Of a stretch of 64,000 nt of DNA, positions 20,123 to 28,642 are shown piece by piece. The notes under the pieces were generated by a model that saw only the letters and a list, made by a program, of their open reading frames with translations, did no database searches and was not told the origin of the DNA. Position 1 is the first letter of the stretch. Each line of letters begins with the position of its first letter. The stretch spans positions 120,219 through 184,218 of the forward strand of contig JALOAI010000007.1 of NCBI GenBank assembly GCA_023228945.1, read 5' to 3'. Origin of the DNA: Pigmentiphaga sp. Its GTDB lineage: Bacteria; Pseudomonadota; Gammaproteobacteria; Burkholderiales; Burkholderiaceae_B. The translations under genes were made by a program, and so were the position numbers.

Positions 20123-21580
20123 ATGATCAAGCATCTCATCGACGGACGCGAGGTCGAAAGCCTCCGCACATTCGAAAACCTGAATCCGGCCACCGGTGAA
20201 GTCATCGCCGAAGTGGCGGCCGGCGGCCAGGCGGAAATCGACGCCGCCGTGGCGGCGGCCAAGCGCGCGTTTCCCGCCTGGGCGGGACTGCCGGCCAAAG
20301 AGCGCGCCCGCATCATGCGCCGCTTTGGCGACCTGATCGCGCAACAGGTGCCGCAGCTCGCCGAGCTCGAAACCGACGACACCGGCTTGCCGCTCCATCA
20401 AACCCGCCATACGCTGATTCCCCGCGCCGCGGACAACTTCTACTTCTTCTCTGAAGTGGCCACGCGCATGGACGGCAAGACCTACCCCGTCGACCGTACC
20501 ATGCTCAATTACACGCTGCTGCAGCCGGTGGGCGTGTGCGGGCTCATTTCGCCCTGGAACGTGCCGTTCATGACGGCCACCTGGAAAGTCGCGCCTTGCC
20601 TGGCGCTGGGCAACACCGCCGTCCTGAAGATGTCGGAGCTGTCGCCCATGACGGCCGATCAGCTCGGGCGCATCGCGCTCGAGGCGGGCGTGCCCAAAGG
20701 CGTGCTCAACGTGGTGCACGGCTTCGGCCGCGATGCGGGCGAGCCGCTTGCCGTTCATCCCGACGTGCGCACGATTTCGTTCACCGGCGGTACCGCCACG
20801 GGCAGGCGCATCAGCAGCGTCGCGGGCTTGAAGCGTTTGTCGCTGGAACTGGGCGGGAAGTCGCCGGTATTGGTGTTCGACGACGCGGATCTGGACAGGG
20901 CGCTCGACGCCGCGCTGTTCACGATTTTCTCGATCAACGGCGAGCGCTGCACGGCCGGTTCGCGTATTTTCATTCAGGCGTCCATCTACGATCGCTTTGC
21001 TCGGAAGTTTGCCGAGCGCGCCAACCGCCTGATCGTCGGCGACCCTCGCGACTCGGCCACCAACGTCGGTTCGATGATTTCCCGGGCTCACTGGGAGAAA
21101 GTGACCGGCTACATCGACATCGGCCGCGCGGAAGGCGCGACGGTGGCGGCGGGTGGCGGGGTGCCCGATCACCTGCCCGAGCGCGTGCGTCGTGGCAACT
21201 TCGTGCGTCCCACGGTGCTGACCAATGTGCACAACAAGATGCGCGTGGCCCAGGAAGAAATCTTCGGCCCCGTGGTCTGCCTGATCCCCTTCGAAACGGA
21301 AGAGGAAGGACTGCGCCTGGCCAACGACGTCAAGTATGGCCTGGCGTCGTACATCTGGACACAAGACATCGGCCGGGCGCACCGCCTCGCGGCCGGAATC
21401 GAGGCCGGCATGGTGTTCGTCAATAGCCAGAACGTCCGCGATCTGCGTCAGCCCTTTGGCGGCGTCAAGGAGTCCGGCGTGGGGCGTGAAGGCGGCGACT
21501 TCAGCTTCGAGACCTTCTGCGAAGTGAAGAACGTCTGCGTGTCCTTCGGCAGCCACGACATTCCGCGCTGGGGCGTGTAA
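20123..21580 (+). CDS. hpaE: 5-carboxymethyl-2-hydroxymuconate semialdehyde dehydrogenase-like (HpaE)
   Basis: This 485-residue aldehyde dehydrogenase closely resembles HpaE throughout: PVDRTMLNYTL, QPVGVC, SPWNVPFMTATWKVAPCLAL, the Glu-containing LELGGKSP, the nucleophile Cys in INGERCTAGSR and the end EVKNVC. HpaE oxidises the ring-cleavage semialdehyde of homoprotocatechuate with NAD+ in the cytoplasm. The following enzymes of that pathway (HpaF, HpaG, HpaH, HpaI) are not in the window. It is the last gene of the hpaD-ridA-ridA-hpaE operon and converges on the Crp/Fnr gene 16 bp away. Confidence 0.92.
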   Translation: MIKHLIDGREVESLRTFENLNPATGEVIAEVAAGGQAEIDAAVAAAKRAFPAWAGLPAKERARIMRRFGDLIAQQVPQLAELETDDTGLPLHQTRHTLIPRAADNFYFFSEVATRMDGKTYPVDRTMLNYTLLQPVGVCGLISPWNVPFMTATWKVAPCLALGNTAVLKMSELSPMTADQLGRIALEAGVPKGVLNVVHGFGRDAGEPLAVHPDVRTISFTGGTATGRRISSVAGLKRLSLELGGKSPVLVFDDADLDRALDAALFTIFSINGERCTAGSRIFIQASIYDRFARKFAERANRLIVGDPRDSATNVGSMISRAHWEKVTGYIDIGRAEGATVAAGGGVPDHLPERVRRGNFVRPTVLTNVHNKMRVAQEEIFGPVVCLIPFETEEEGLRLANDVKYGLASYIWTQDIGRAHRLAAGIEAGMVFVNSQNVRDLRQPFGGVKESGVGREGGDFSFETFCEVKNVCVSFGSHDIPRWGV

Positions 21581-21596
21581 GCCTATTGCCAATGGA

Positions 21597-22313
21597 TCAG
21601 TTGCCGGGGTCGCGGTCCGGGCTCCGGCGCTTGCCGGACAACACGATGGTGCGGCGGACCAGATCCACGCGGCCATCGCGCTTGAGCTTTTGCAGGCTGC
21701 GAGTCACGGTAACGCGCGACAGGTTGGTGAGGTTGCCGATCTGCTCGTGCGTCAACTGCACCCGCAACTGCGAATCTTTCGAGTCCAGGCGGTCGGCGTG
21801 GGTTTCCGCGATTTGTTCCAATAATCGCAGGATGCGCTGGTCCGGCGCATCGAAAACCGCCTGGTGCAGCCGCGCCACGGCCTGCCGCTGCTTCAGGCTC
21901 AGGACGTGGATCAAGGCCGAGCCGAAGCGCGGGCTCTGACGGATGTAATCTTCGAGCTGCGAGGCCTGGAACTGCAGCAGCTCGGAATCTTCCAGCACGA
22001 GGGCGGCCGAGTATCTGGGAAGCCCCATGACGGCGGCGGCCTCGCCAATCACGCTGCCGGGACCCATGATGTTGAAGGTTGATTCATGGCCTTCCGCGCT
22101 CAGATTGGAGACATAAACCTTGCCCGACACCAGGACGTAGAAGCGTTGATCGATTTCGCCCTGGCTGAAAAGATACTTGCCCTCTTGAAAGTGCACGGTG
22201 TCGCCCAGCCCGGATTCCATCAGGTGGGTGATGAACTCGCCCCGGGGCATCCAGGTCTCGGAAATCGCGGAGCCGCTGTGTGGATCGGCCCCGCCAAAAG
22301 CTCGTGACGTCAT
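21597..22313 (-). CDS. Crp/Fnr-family transcription regulator
   Basis: The 238-residue protein has a cyclic-nucleotide-binding-like beta barrel, a dimerisation helix and a winged helix-turn-helix with recognition helix region TNLSRVTVTRSLQKLKRDG, which keeps the Arg that contacts the conserved G in CRP and FNR sites. No N-terminal cysteine cluster of FNR type is seen, so oxygen sensing by an iron-sulphur cluster is unlikely. GGAGG lies just before the chosen ATG. It is the only regulator in the 9.4-24.3 kb island and is the best candidate to bind the four TGTATC-N4-GATACA sites. No copy of that site precedes its own gene. Confidence 0.88.
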   Translation of the reverse strand: MTSRAFGGADPHSGSAISETWMPRGEFITHLMESGLGDTVHFQEGKYLFSQGEIDQRFYVLVSGKVYVSNLSAEGHESTFNIMGPGSVIGEAAAVMGLPRYSAALVLEDSELLQFQASQLEDYIRQSPRFGSALIHVLSLKQRQAVARLHQAVFDAPDQRILRLLEQIAETHADRLDSKDSQLRVQLTHEQIGNLTNLSRVTVTRSLQKLKRDGRVDLVRRTIVLSGKRRSPDRDPGN

Positions 22314-22466
22314 ATTCACCTCCGAACAGCTCGATTCTCAACTGGCCGGACAGGAGGAAGCCACGGAGTCCCCCTCGTTCCTTTGCATGATGTGAAGAGC
22401 AAAAGATCTTATCTGGAAAGACTCCCGGGTGCCAACGAGGCCCCACAAGCCGAGGATTAGCGGTTT

Positions 22467-24164
22467 TTAGACACTCCCGCCGTAGACTTGTCGGCCACCG
22501 ACGTAAGTGGCTGCGCAGCGAATCTCCGGGATCCTGTCGATCGCGACCTGGCAGGGGTCTTCGTCGAGAACCGCGATATCGGCAAGGTAGCCCGGAAGCA
22601 AGGGACCTTTGCGATGCTCTTCGAAAGTCAGCCATGCACCGGCGACGGTGGCCAGCCGCAAGCCGCGTTCCACCTCCAGGCGTCCTTCGGCCCCCAACAC
22701 CTGATCGTTGCGCCGCTCGCGCCGGGCAGCCATGGACCACACCGCCATCAAGGGATTGTTGGGCACGGCGTCGGTTCCGGTGGAGACGGGAACGCCGGCG
22801 TCGAGTAAGTGGCGCGCGGGTGCGACGTAACTCTTCTGGGCGTCGGTGTAGTTCTCGTAGCGCTTGCTGACTTTCCAGATATGAAAGAGCGGGATCAGCG
22901 TGACGCCTACGCCCAGGCGGGCCAAGCGCTGCACGGCTTCGGGCGAGCAGGTGGCCAGGTGTTCGACGACCCAGCGCTTGCCGTGCAGTGGTATTTGGGC
23001 CGCCACGCGCTCCAGGCTGGTCAGGAGCTTATCGATGTTATCCGCCGCAACGGTATGGACCCGCAGGTTCAGGCGCGCGGCTTCCAAGGCAAGCGCTTCG
23101 AACTGTTCGGGGGTGGCATGCTGTTTGACATAGCTCGACCATCCGAGGTCCTCCGGCGCCTGGCGTGCCAGCGATGCCACCACAGGATCGCCGCCGAACG
23201 GCAGAAAGACTCCGCTGATGCGCAGCATGTCGTCGCCGATACCCGCTCCCCGCGCATGGGCGCACCAATCGCGCAACAGCCGGGGGACGTCATCGCCATC
23301 CTGCAAGGGCAAGCTCAGAACGAGCCCGGTACGCATGCTGAGCTGCCCCAGCTCATGCAGCGTCCGGTAGTGGCCCACCAGCAGCGGTACCATGCCATGG
23401 CCTTCGTAGACGCTGGTGGTGCCCATCGAGTGGTACACCGGCATGGCCAGGCGTATGGCCTCCAGGCGTTGGTCGCGCGTAAAGCGGGGCACGGCTGGCA
23501 GCAGGTCGAGCTGGGCGGCCTCGGCATAGTTGTGGTCGATGATGATGCCGGTGGGCTCGCCGTGTTCATCTCGTTCGATGTCGACCCCGCTCACGCGGGC
23601 GCGGGCATCGCGGTCGATGCCGTTGAGTGCGAGCCCGGCTGAGTTCAGCGCCGTATAGCAGGGCGGTTGGCCCCAGTAGCCGGAGGGCGCCGTAATGCAC
23701 ACGGGATGATGCGGCGCCGCCGCATCGAGTTCGTGACGCCCCGGGAGACGCCGTTCGCGCAGGTGCGCCGGGGCATCGAAGTAGAAGGGGCCTTGGCCGA
23801 TGGGGCCGGTCACGATCCATTCGCCGCGCGGCGTGATGGCGGCAAGCTCGCGGACCCGATGCACGATGGCTTCGACGCTGTCGGCGGCATGCAGCGAGGG
23901 GCGCAGCTTCACCAGGCCAATGGAGTCGAGGTGGGCATGCGTGTCGTTGAAGCCCGGAATGAGGGTGCGGTCGCCGTGATCATGAACCACCGTCTCGGCG
24001 CTGCGCCAGCGCGCCATGGCTTCCCGGCTGCCCACGTCCAGAATGCGGCCATCGCGTATTGCGATCGCTTGTGCCTGGCGGCCGGCGTCGTCGAGACAGC
24101 GCACCTGTCCCATGAGGAGCAGATCGGCGCCTGAAGTGGCGGGAGAGGGTGAGGTGGTGGTCAT
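22467..24164 (-). CDS. YtcJ-type amidohydrolase
   Basis: This 565-residue protein belongs to the YtcJ/amidohydrolase-3 branch, with metal-binding NDTHAHLDS near residue 90, VEHLATCSPEAV in the barrel and TGTDAVPNNP carrying the late Asp. Family members hydrolyse N-acyl or cyclic amides; the substrate is not known here. It lies behind the Crp/Fnr gene on the same strand but has its own upstream palindrome (site 4), which ties it to the catabolic island. It is the second amidohydrolase of the island, with different sequence from the one at 9.4 kb. Confidence 0.85.
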   Translation of the reverse strand: MTTTSPSPATSGADLLLMGQVRCLDDAGRQAQAIAIRDGRILDVGSREAMARWRSAETVVHDHGDRTLIPGFNDTHAHLDSIGLVKLRPSLHAADSVEAIVHRVRELAAITPRGEWIVTGPIGQGPFYFDAPAHLRERRLPGRHELDAAAPHHPVCITAPSGYWGQPPCYTALNSAGLALNGIDRDARARVSGVDIERDEHGEPTGIIIDHNYAEAAQLDLLPAVPRFTRDQRLEAIRLAMPVYHSMGTTSVYEGHGMVPLLVGHYRTLHELGQLSMRTGLVLSLPLQDGDDVPRLLRDWCAHARGAGIGDDMLRISGVFLPFGGDPVVASLARQAPEDLGWSSYVKQHATPEQFEALALEAARLNLRVHTVAADNIDKLLTSLERVAAQIPLHGKRWVVEHLATCSPEAVQRLARLGVGVTLIPLFHIWKVSKRYENYTDAQKSYVAPARHLLDAGVPVSTGTDAVPNNPLMAVWSMAARRERRNDQVLGAEGRLEVERGLRLATVAGAWLTFEEHRKGPLLPGYLADIAVLDEDPCQVAIDRIPEIRCAATYVGGRQVYGGSV

Positions 24165-24250
24165 ACGCAGGACTTTTATGGAAACAGGGGCCGCACGGTG
24201 TTCACGGACGAGTGATACCGGGGACTGTATTCAAGAAAAGCCGCCGAGGG

Positions 24251-24266
24251 TGTATCGCGCGATACA
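24251..24266. promoter_or_regulatory. Palindromic operator TGTATCGCGCGATACA (site 4)
   Basis: This fourth copy is identical to site 1 and lies about 87 bp upstream of the YtcJ-like gene. It marks the right edge of the putative Crp/Fnr regulon, since the next gene on the plus strand has a Fur box instead. Confidence 0.75.
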
Positions 24267-24389
24267 GCATCGGGCCTCACGGCTGGCGAGCCTTTGATGG
24301 GACTCGGACTCTCTGAGGGTAAAAAGCAGCAGCCTTAGACTACAGACTGTCGAAACAGTTCAATAAAAACGAGACATTCTGTTATTATT

Positions 24390-24412
24390 AAATGATAATC
24401 ACTATCATAATC
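24390..24412. promoter_or_regulatory. Fur box upstream of the siderophore receptor gene
   Basis: The sequence AATGATAATCACTATCATAA is a near-consensus Fur site (GATAATGATAATCATTATC), about 150 bp before the receptor start in an AT-rich promoter. It predicts repression of the receptor by Fe2+-Fur when iron is plentiful. Confidence 0.85.
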
Positions 24413-24424
24413 AGTATTCAAAGC

Positions 24425-24514
24425 TTCTCTCAAGGAAATTTAAGGTTTCTCTCAAGGAAACGTTGCGCCGCCCCAAATCCTTGACCCCTTCGGGGGGCTG
24501 CCGCGCAGCGGCAG
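24425..24514 (+). repeat. Leader with a direct repeat and GC-rich hairpins
   Basis: The 14-mer TTCTCTCAAGGAAA occurs at 24425-24438 and again at 24447-24460. It is followed by CCCC-TTC-GGGG (24485-24495) and a perfect stem CTGCCGC-GCA-GCGGCAG (24498-24514). All lie between the Fur box and the receptor start and so would be in its 5' untranslated RNA. Their role is unknown. Confidence 0.6.
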
Positions 24515-24563
24515 GTTGGGGAGCGCGCTCTTCTGATTCACCTTCGCAGCACAGGAAACACCG

Positions 24564-26789
24564 ATGTATTCTCGTCCTTTCCAGCCCGCCAGGCTGGCCC
24601 TCGCCATTGCCGGAGCCCTGGCATTCTGGCCTCATACCGGAGCCGCCCAGGCGCCGGTGTCCACCCTCGAATCGGTACAAGTTTTGGGTACCGCCGAAGA
24701 AGAGTTGTTGCAGGCCCCCGGGGTGTCGATCATTACGCCGACCGAGCTCAGGGACCGCCCGCCGGCCAACGACCTGGCGCAGATCATCCGCACCCAGCCC
24801 GGTGTCAACCTCACCGGCAATAGCGCATCGGGCACCTACGGCAACAACCGCCAGATCGACATCCGCGGCATGGGGCCGGAGAACACCCTCATCCTCATCG
24901 ACGGCAAGCCGGTGTCCTCGCGCGAAGCGGTGCGCATGGGTCGTTTTGGCGAACGCAACTCGCGCGGCGACAGCAATTGGGTGCCGGTCGAGGCGGTGGA
25001 GCGCATCGAGGTGCTGCGCGGCCCGGCGGCCGCGCGGTATGGTTCGGGCGCCGCGGGTGGGGTGGTCAACATCATCACCAAGAAGACCACTGATAAGTTC
25101 TCCGGCTCGGTCACCGCCTACGGCATGGTGCCGCAGCACAGCGAAGAGGGCAGCGCCTACCGTACCGGCTTCAATTTGTCGGGTCCGATTTCAGACCGGC
25201 TGTCGTTCCGGGTCTATGGCAACATCGCCCGCACCAACCCCGACAAGCCGTCGGTCAACGCCTCGGCCTCGGGCATCGACGATACCGACACGGGCGTGCC
25301 GCCGGCAGGGCGCGAGGGCGTCAAGAACAAAGACATCAACGGTTTGATTCGCTGGGCCCTCACCGAGGCCCATGTGCTGGAGTTCGAAGGCGGCTTCAGC
25401 CGCCAGGGCAACATCTACGCCGGCGAGCGCCAGTTCACCAGCAGCAACGAAACCATGGCCGGCCTGGCGCACGACGGCGCCGAGACCAACACCATGTACC
25501 GCCGCACCGCGGCGATCACGCACCGTGGGGATTACGGCAACCGCCGCACCTCGCGCCTGACGGCATCGTATGAAGGCACCTCCAACAACCGCCTGAACGA
25601 AGGCCTGGCGGGAGGGGGGGAAGGATCCATCAACACGACCACGGATCGCTCGCTCTCCCAGTTGGACAACTATATGTTGCAGGGCGAATACACCACGCCG
25701 CTGGCGCTAGGCGGCATCGACCAGATGGTGACCGTGGGCGGCGAGTTCCGCCAGCAGAAGCTCGACGACCCATACTCCACCAGCAGCGGCCGCAACGCCA
25801 CAGGCGACGACAACAGCCAGAGCAAGATGCGCAACAGCGCCGTCTTCGTGGAAAGCAACATCGCGGTCACGGACGACTTTATCCTCACGCCCGGCCTGCG
25901 GGTGGATCACTACGACGAGTTCGGCACCAATTGGAGTCCCAGCCTGAACGCATCGTACTTCCTCACGCCGGAGATCTCGCTCAAGGGCGGTATCGCGCGG
26001 GCATTCAAGGCGCCCAACCTGTACCAGATCAACCCCAACTATATGTACAACACGATGGGCAACGGTTGCCCCTACGATCCGACCACGGGCAATCGTGTTG
26101 GCGGGCCTTGCGCGATCTTCGGCAACGCGGACCTGCAGCCCGAGATCAGCGTGAACAAGGAAATCGGCATTGCCTACGATTCGCGGGGCTGGAACGTGGG
26201 CGCGACGTACTTCCGCAACGACTACAAGAACAAGATCATCGCCGACTTCGCGGGCCAGGAGATCCCGGACTTCGTCGATGGGCGCCGGCCCTTCCAGTGG
26301 TTCAACTCCGGCAAGGCGGTGGTGCAGGGCCTGGAGGGCAACTTCAACATTCCGCTGCTGGGCGACAACGGCCATGTGCTGAAGCTGAGCAACAACTTCA
26401 CGTACATGATCGAAAACAAGAGCAAGGAAACCGGCCAGCCGCTGACCGTGATCCCGCGCTACACGATCAACAGCACTCTCGATTGGAACATCAACGAGCG
26501 CTGGTCGGCGGCCTTTTATGCCACGTTCTACGGCAAGCAGGAGCCGCGCACGCTCAACACGGCGAACGGCACCGACGTCACCGGCGAAGGCCTGAACGTG
26601 CGCGGCGCCTATGCCTTGTTCGGCCTGAGCTCCGGCTACCAGTTCACCAAGAACGTCTACCTGCGCGTGGGGATCGACAACCTCTTCGACAAACGCCTGT
26701 TCCGCGAAGACTCCGGTTCCGCCTCGGGCGCGGCCACCTATAACGAGCCCGGCCGTGCTTACTGGGCCAATCTGACGGTATCGTTCTAA
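24564..26789 (+). CDS. fepA: TonB-dependent catecholate siderophore receptor (FepA/BfeA type)
   Basis: The 741-residue protein begins with a signal peptide ending near AAQA, then a plug domain with the FepA sequences IIRTQPGVNLTGN, QIDIRGMGPENTLILIDGKP and EVLRGPAAARYGSGAAGGVV, and a 22-strand barrel ending with the outer-membrane Phe (NLTVSF). FepA imports ferric enterobactin and related catecholates with TonB energy; the Bordetella counterpart is BfeA. AGGAAA precedes the start and a Fur box lies upstream. The length is usual. No siderophore synthesis, esterase or periplasmic uptake genes are nearby. Confidence 0.93.
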   Translation: MYSRPFQPARLALAIAGALAFWPHTGAAQAPVSTLESVQVLGTAEEELLQAPGVSIITPTELRDRPPANDLAQIIRTQPGVNLTGNSASGTYGNNRQIDIRGMGPENTLILIDGKPVSSREAVRMGRFGERNSRGDSNWVPVEAVERIEVLRGPAAARYGSGAAGGVVNIITKKTTDKFSGSVTAYGMVPQHSEEGSAYRTGFNLSGPISDRLSFRVYGNIARTNPDKPSVNASASGIDDTDTGVPPAGREGVKNKDINGLIRWALTEAHVLEFEGGFSRQGNIYAGERQFTSSNETMAGLAHDGAETNTMYRRTAAITHRGDYGNRRTSRLTASYEGTSNNRLNEGLAGGGEGSINTTTDRSLSQLDNYMLQGEYTTPLALGGIDQMVTVGGEFRQQKLDDPYSTSSGRNATGDDNSQSKMRNSAVFVESNIAVTDDFILTPGLRVDHYDEFGTNWSPSLNASYFLTPEISLKGGIARAFKAPNLYQINPNYMYNTMGNGCPYDPTTGNRVGGPCAIFGNADLQPEISVNKEIGIAYDSRGWNVGATYFRNDYKNKIIADFAGQEIPDFVDGRRPFQWFNSGKAVVQGLEGNFNIPLLGDNGHVLKLSNNFTYMIENKSKETGQPLTVIPRYTINSTLDWNINERWSAAFYATFYGKQEPRTLNTANGTDVTGEGLNVRGAYALFGLSSGYQFTKNVYLRVGIDNLFDKRLFREDSGSASGAATYNEPGRAYWANLTVSF

Positions 26790-26833
26790 GCTCGGCGCGG
26801 CGGCTTCGTTTCGGCGCATCGCCAAGCACCTCG

Positions 26834-26872
26834 GGCATCCGGGAGCGGCCCTTGCCGCCGTTCCCGGATGCC
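26834..26872 (+). terminator. Rho-independent terminator after the siderophore receptor
   Basis: An 11-bp perfect stem, GGCATCCGGGA/TCCCGGATGCC, is followed by TTTCTCCTTTCTC. It lies 45 bp after the receptor stop and just before the methyltransferase start, so it should end or limit read-through into that gene. Confidence 0.8.
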
Positions 26873-26907
26873 TTTCTCCTTTCTCGTCATCCTATCGTGG
26901 AGCCGCC

Positions 26908-28311
26908 ATGAATCAGCACGTCGATGGAGACTCGCCTTCCGCCGAGTACCTGACGGATGTTGCATACCCCGCCCATTTCCACCGCGAAACCATGCCATCC
27001 TGGATCGGCGGCGCGCTTGCCGCGCTGGGCCGACGGGCACCGGACCTGGCGGCGCCGTTTACCTGGCTGGAGCTCGGCTGCGGCGCGGGCCTGGGCGCGC
27101 TGGTGGCCGCCGCCTGTCATCCGCAGGGGCGGTTCATCGGCATCGACTTGAGCGAACGGGAAGTCGAGCGGGCGGCGGGCATGGCCAGGGCGGCGCGGCT
27201 GGACAACGTGCGCTTCGTTTGTCAGGATATTCGCGATGTCGCCAAAGGGCCGGAGCCCGCGGCCATTCCCCACTGCGACTTCATCGTCTCTCATGGTGTC
27301 TATTCCTGGGTAGCCGAACCGGTAAGAGAGGCCATGGCCGATCTGGTCCGGACACGGCTGCGGCCGGGAGGCGTCGCCTATCTGGGCTATACCAGCCAGC
27401 CGGGCGCGGTTTCGTTTTCCGCCGCGCAGAAACTGATGCGGCTGGCCGCTCCGCTCCAGCCAGGCGATAGCGTCGCCAAGGTCGGGGCCGGCGTGGCCTT
27501 GCTGCGCCGGCTGGCGCAAAGCGGGGCTGGCTACTTCACCGCGCATCCCGCGGTGCTGGAGCATCTGGAACAAATGGACCGGATGGACGCCGCCTACCTC
27601 GCCCATGAGTATTTGAATGCCCATTGGCAGGCTTTTCATGTCTCCGACATTATGGACCAGATGGCCGGAGCGGGCTGCGATTTCGCCGGCAGCGCGTCGC
27701 TGCTGGAGAACATCGATGCGGTATCCCTGCCCTCGGGAGCACAAGCCGAGCTGGCGCAACTGCAGCGTCAGGGCGTCGGTATCGCGCTACTGGAAACGGC
27801 TCGCGATATTGCCCGCAACCAAAGCCTGCGGCGCGACCTCTATCAAAAGCAGAACGCGGCCCCGGCGCACCATTATCGGCTGGAAGCCGACCAGCATCGC
27901 GCCGTGCTGCTTGCCCAGCGCGTGATGCGCATGCCCGGGGCGCCGGCGGCGTCGGAACTGCCGGACGAGCTGAAGATCGACACCGGCATCGGCCCGGTCA
28001 CGGTCGCGGCGCAAGCCGTGCGGCCGCTGCTGCAGGCACTGAGTCAGGCTCCCAGAAGCTATGCGGAGCTGGCTGCTTTACCGGCTTTTGCCGGCAATTC
28101 GGGGCTGATCAACCCATTGTTGCAGATCCTGGCGTGGATCGGCTGGCTGCATGTCGTGCCGGCGGCCGCACCCACCGAGGCGGCGGCGCGTGGCGCCGCG
28201 CTGGCTCGTCTTGAGGCCGTGCTGAACGAGGCCGGGCTGCCGCTGCAGGTGGTGGGAACCGCGGGAACGGCGTTATGGCCGGCCGTGGGGGGCTCGGGGG
28301 GTGGAGCCTGA
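26908..28311 (+). CDS. Class I methyltransferase with methyltransferase-regulatory domain
   Basis: The N-terminal half of this 467-residue protein is a SAM-dependent methyltransferase, with motif I LELGCGAGLGALVAA, the acidic end of strand 2 in GIDLSEREV, and FVCQDIRD. The C-terminal half resembles the helical regulatory domain found fused to such methyltransferases (residues about 240-440). The substrate is unknown; relatives often sit beside metal-uptake or surface-polysaccharide genes. GGAG precedes the ATG. It follows the Fur-regulated receptor, but a terminator separates them, so co-regulation is uncertain. Confidence 0.82.
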   Translation: MNQHVDGDSPSAEYLTDVAYPAHFHRETMPSWIGGALAALGRRAPDLAAPFTWLELGCGAGLGALVAAACHPQGRFIGIDLSEREVERAAGMARAARLDNVRFVCQDIRDVAKGPEPAAIPHCDFIVSHGVYSWVAEPVREAMADLVRTRLRPGGVAYLGYTSQPGAVSFSAAQKLMRLAAPLQPGDSVAKVGAGVALLRRLAQSGAGYFTAHPAVLEHLEQMDRMDAAYLAHEYLNAHWQAFHVSDIMDQMAGAGCDFAGSASLLENIDAVSLPSGAQAELAQLQRQGVGIALLETARDIARNQSLRRDLYQKQNAAPAHHYRLEADQHRAVLLAQRVMRMPGAPAASELPDELKIDTGIGPVTVAAQAVRPLLQALSQAPRSYAELAALPAFAGNSGLINPLLQILAWIGWLHVVPAAAPTEAAARGAALARLEAVLNEAGLPLQVVGTAGTALWPAVGGSGGGA

Positions 28312-28642
28312 TTGCCCCGGGTGCGGCGATGGCTTGTTTCCGCGCTCCAGGTTCGAAGCAGTCCTTCGATCGACATGTTGGCGGCACATGGCGCCAGATC
28401 GAGCTTGGGCGGCCACCAGTCTCCTTCGGTGATGAGATGCACCGATTATTCGCAAGAACCGCATTCGAATGGTGCGTAATCGTAAAAAGAACTTACCGGG
28501 TGTGCGGCGGCCGCCCGGACGGTCCACGACGGCGTGCCGCGCGTCGGGCCTGATACCGATACACTTTCTGAAAAGTCGGTACAAGACAGCAGGTGGATAA
28601 AGCACCGACCATGGACGCCATGTGCTCCAGACGGGAGAAGCC
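28312..28642. other. Intergenic region before the AI-2E transporter gene
   Basis: This 331-bp spacer shows no convincing gene. Near its right end lies an inverted repeat TACCGA (28554-28559)/TCGGTA (28576-28581), which could be a small operator or part of a leader stem. The rest has no feature I recognise. Confidence 0.55.

Noticed and set aside
28545..28581. Possible fifth TGTATC-N4-GATACA site (CGATACA)
   Set aside because: Only the right half-site is present, and the neighbouring gene is an unrelated transporter.
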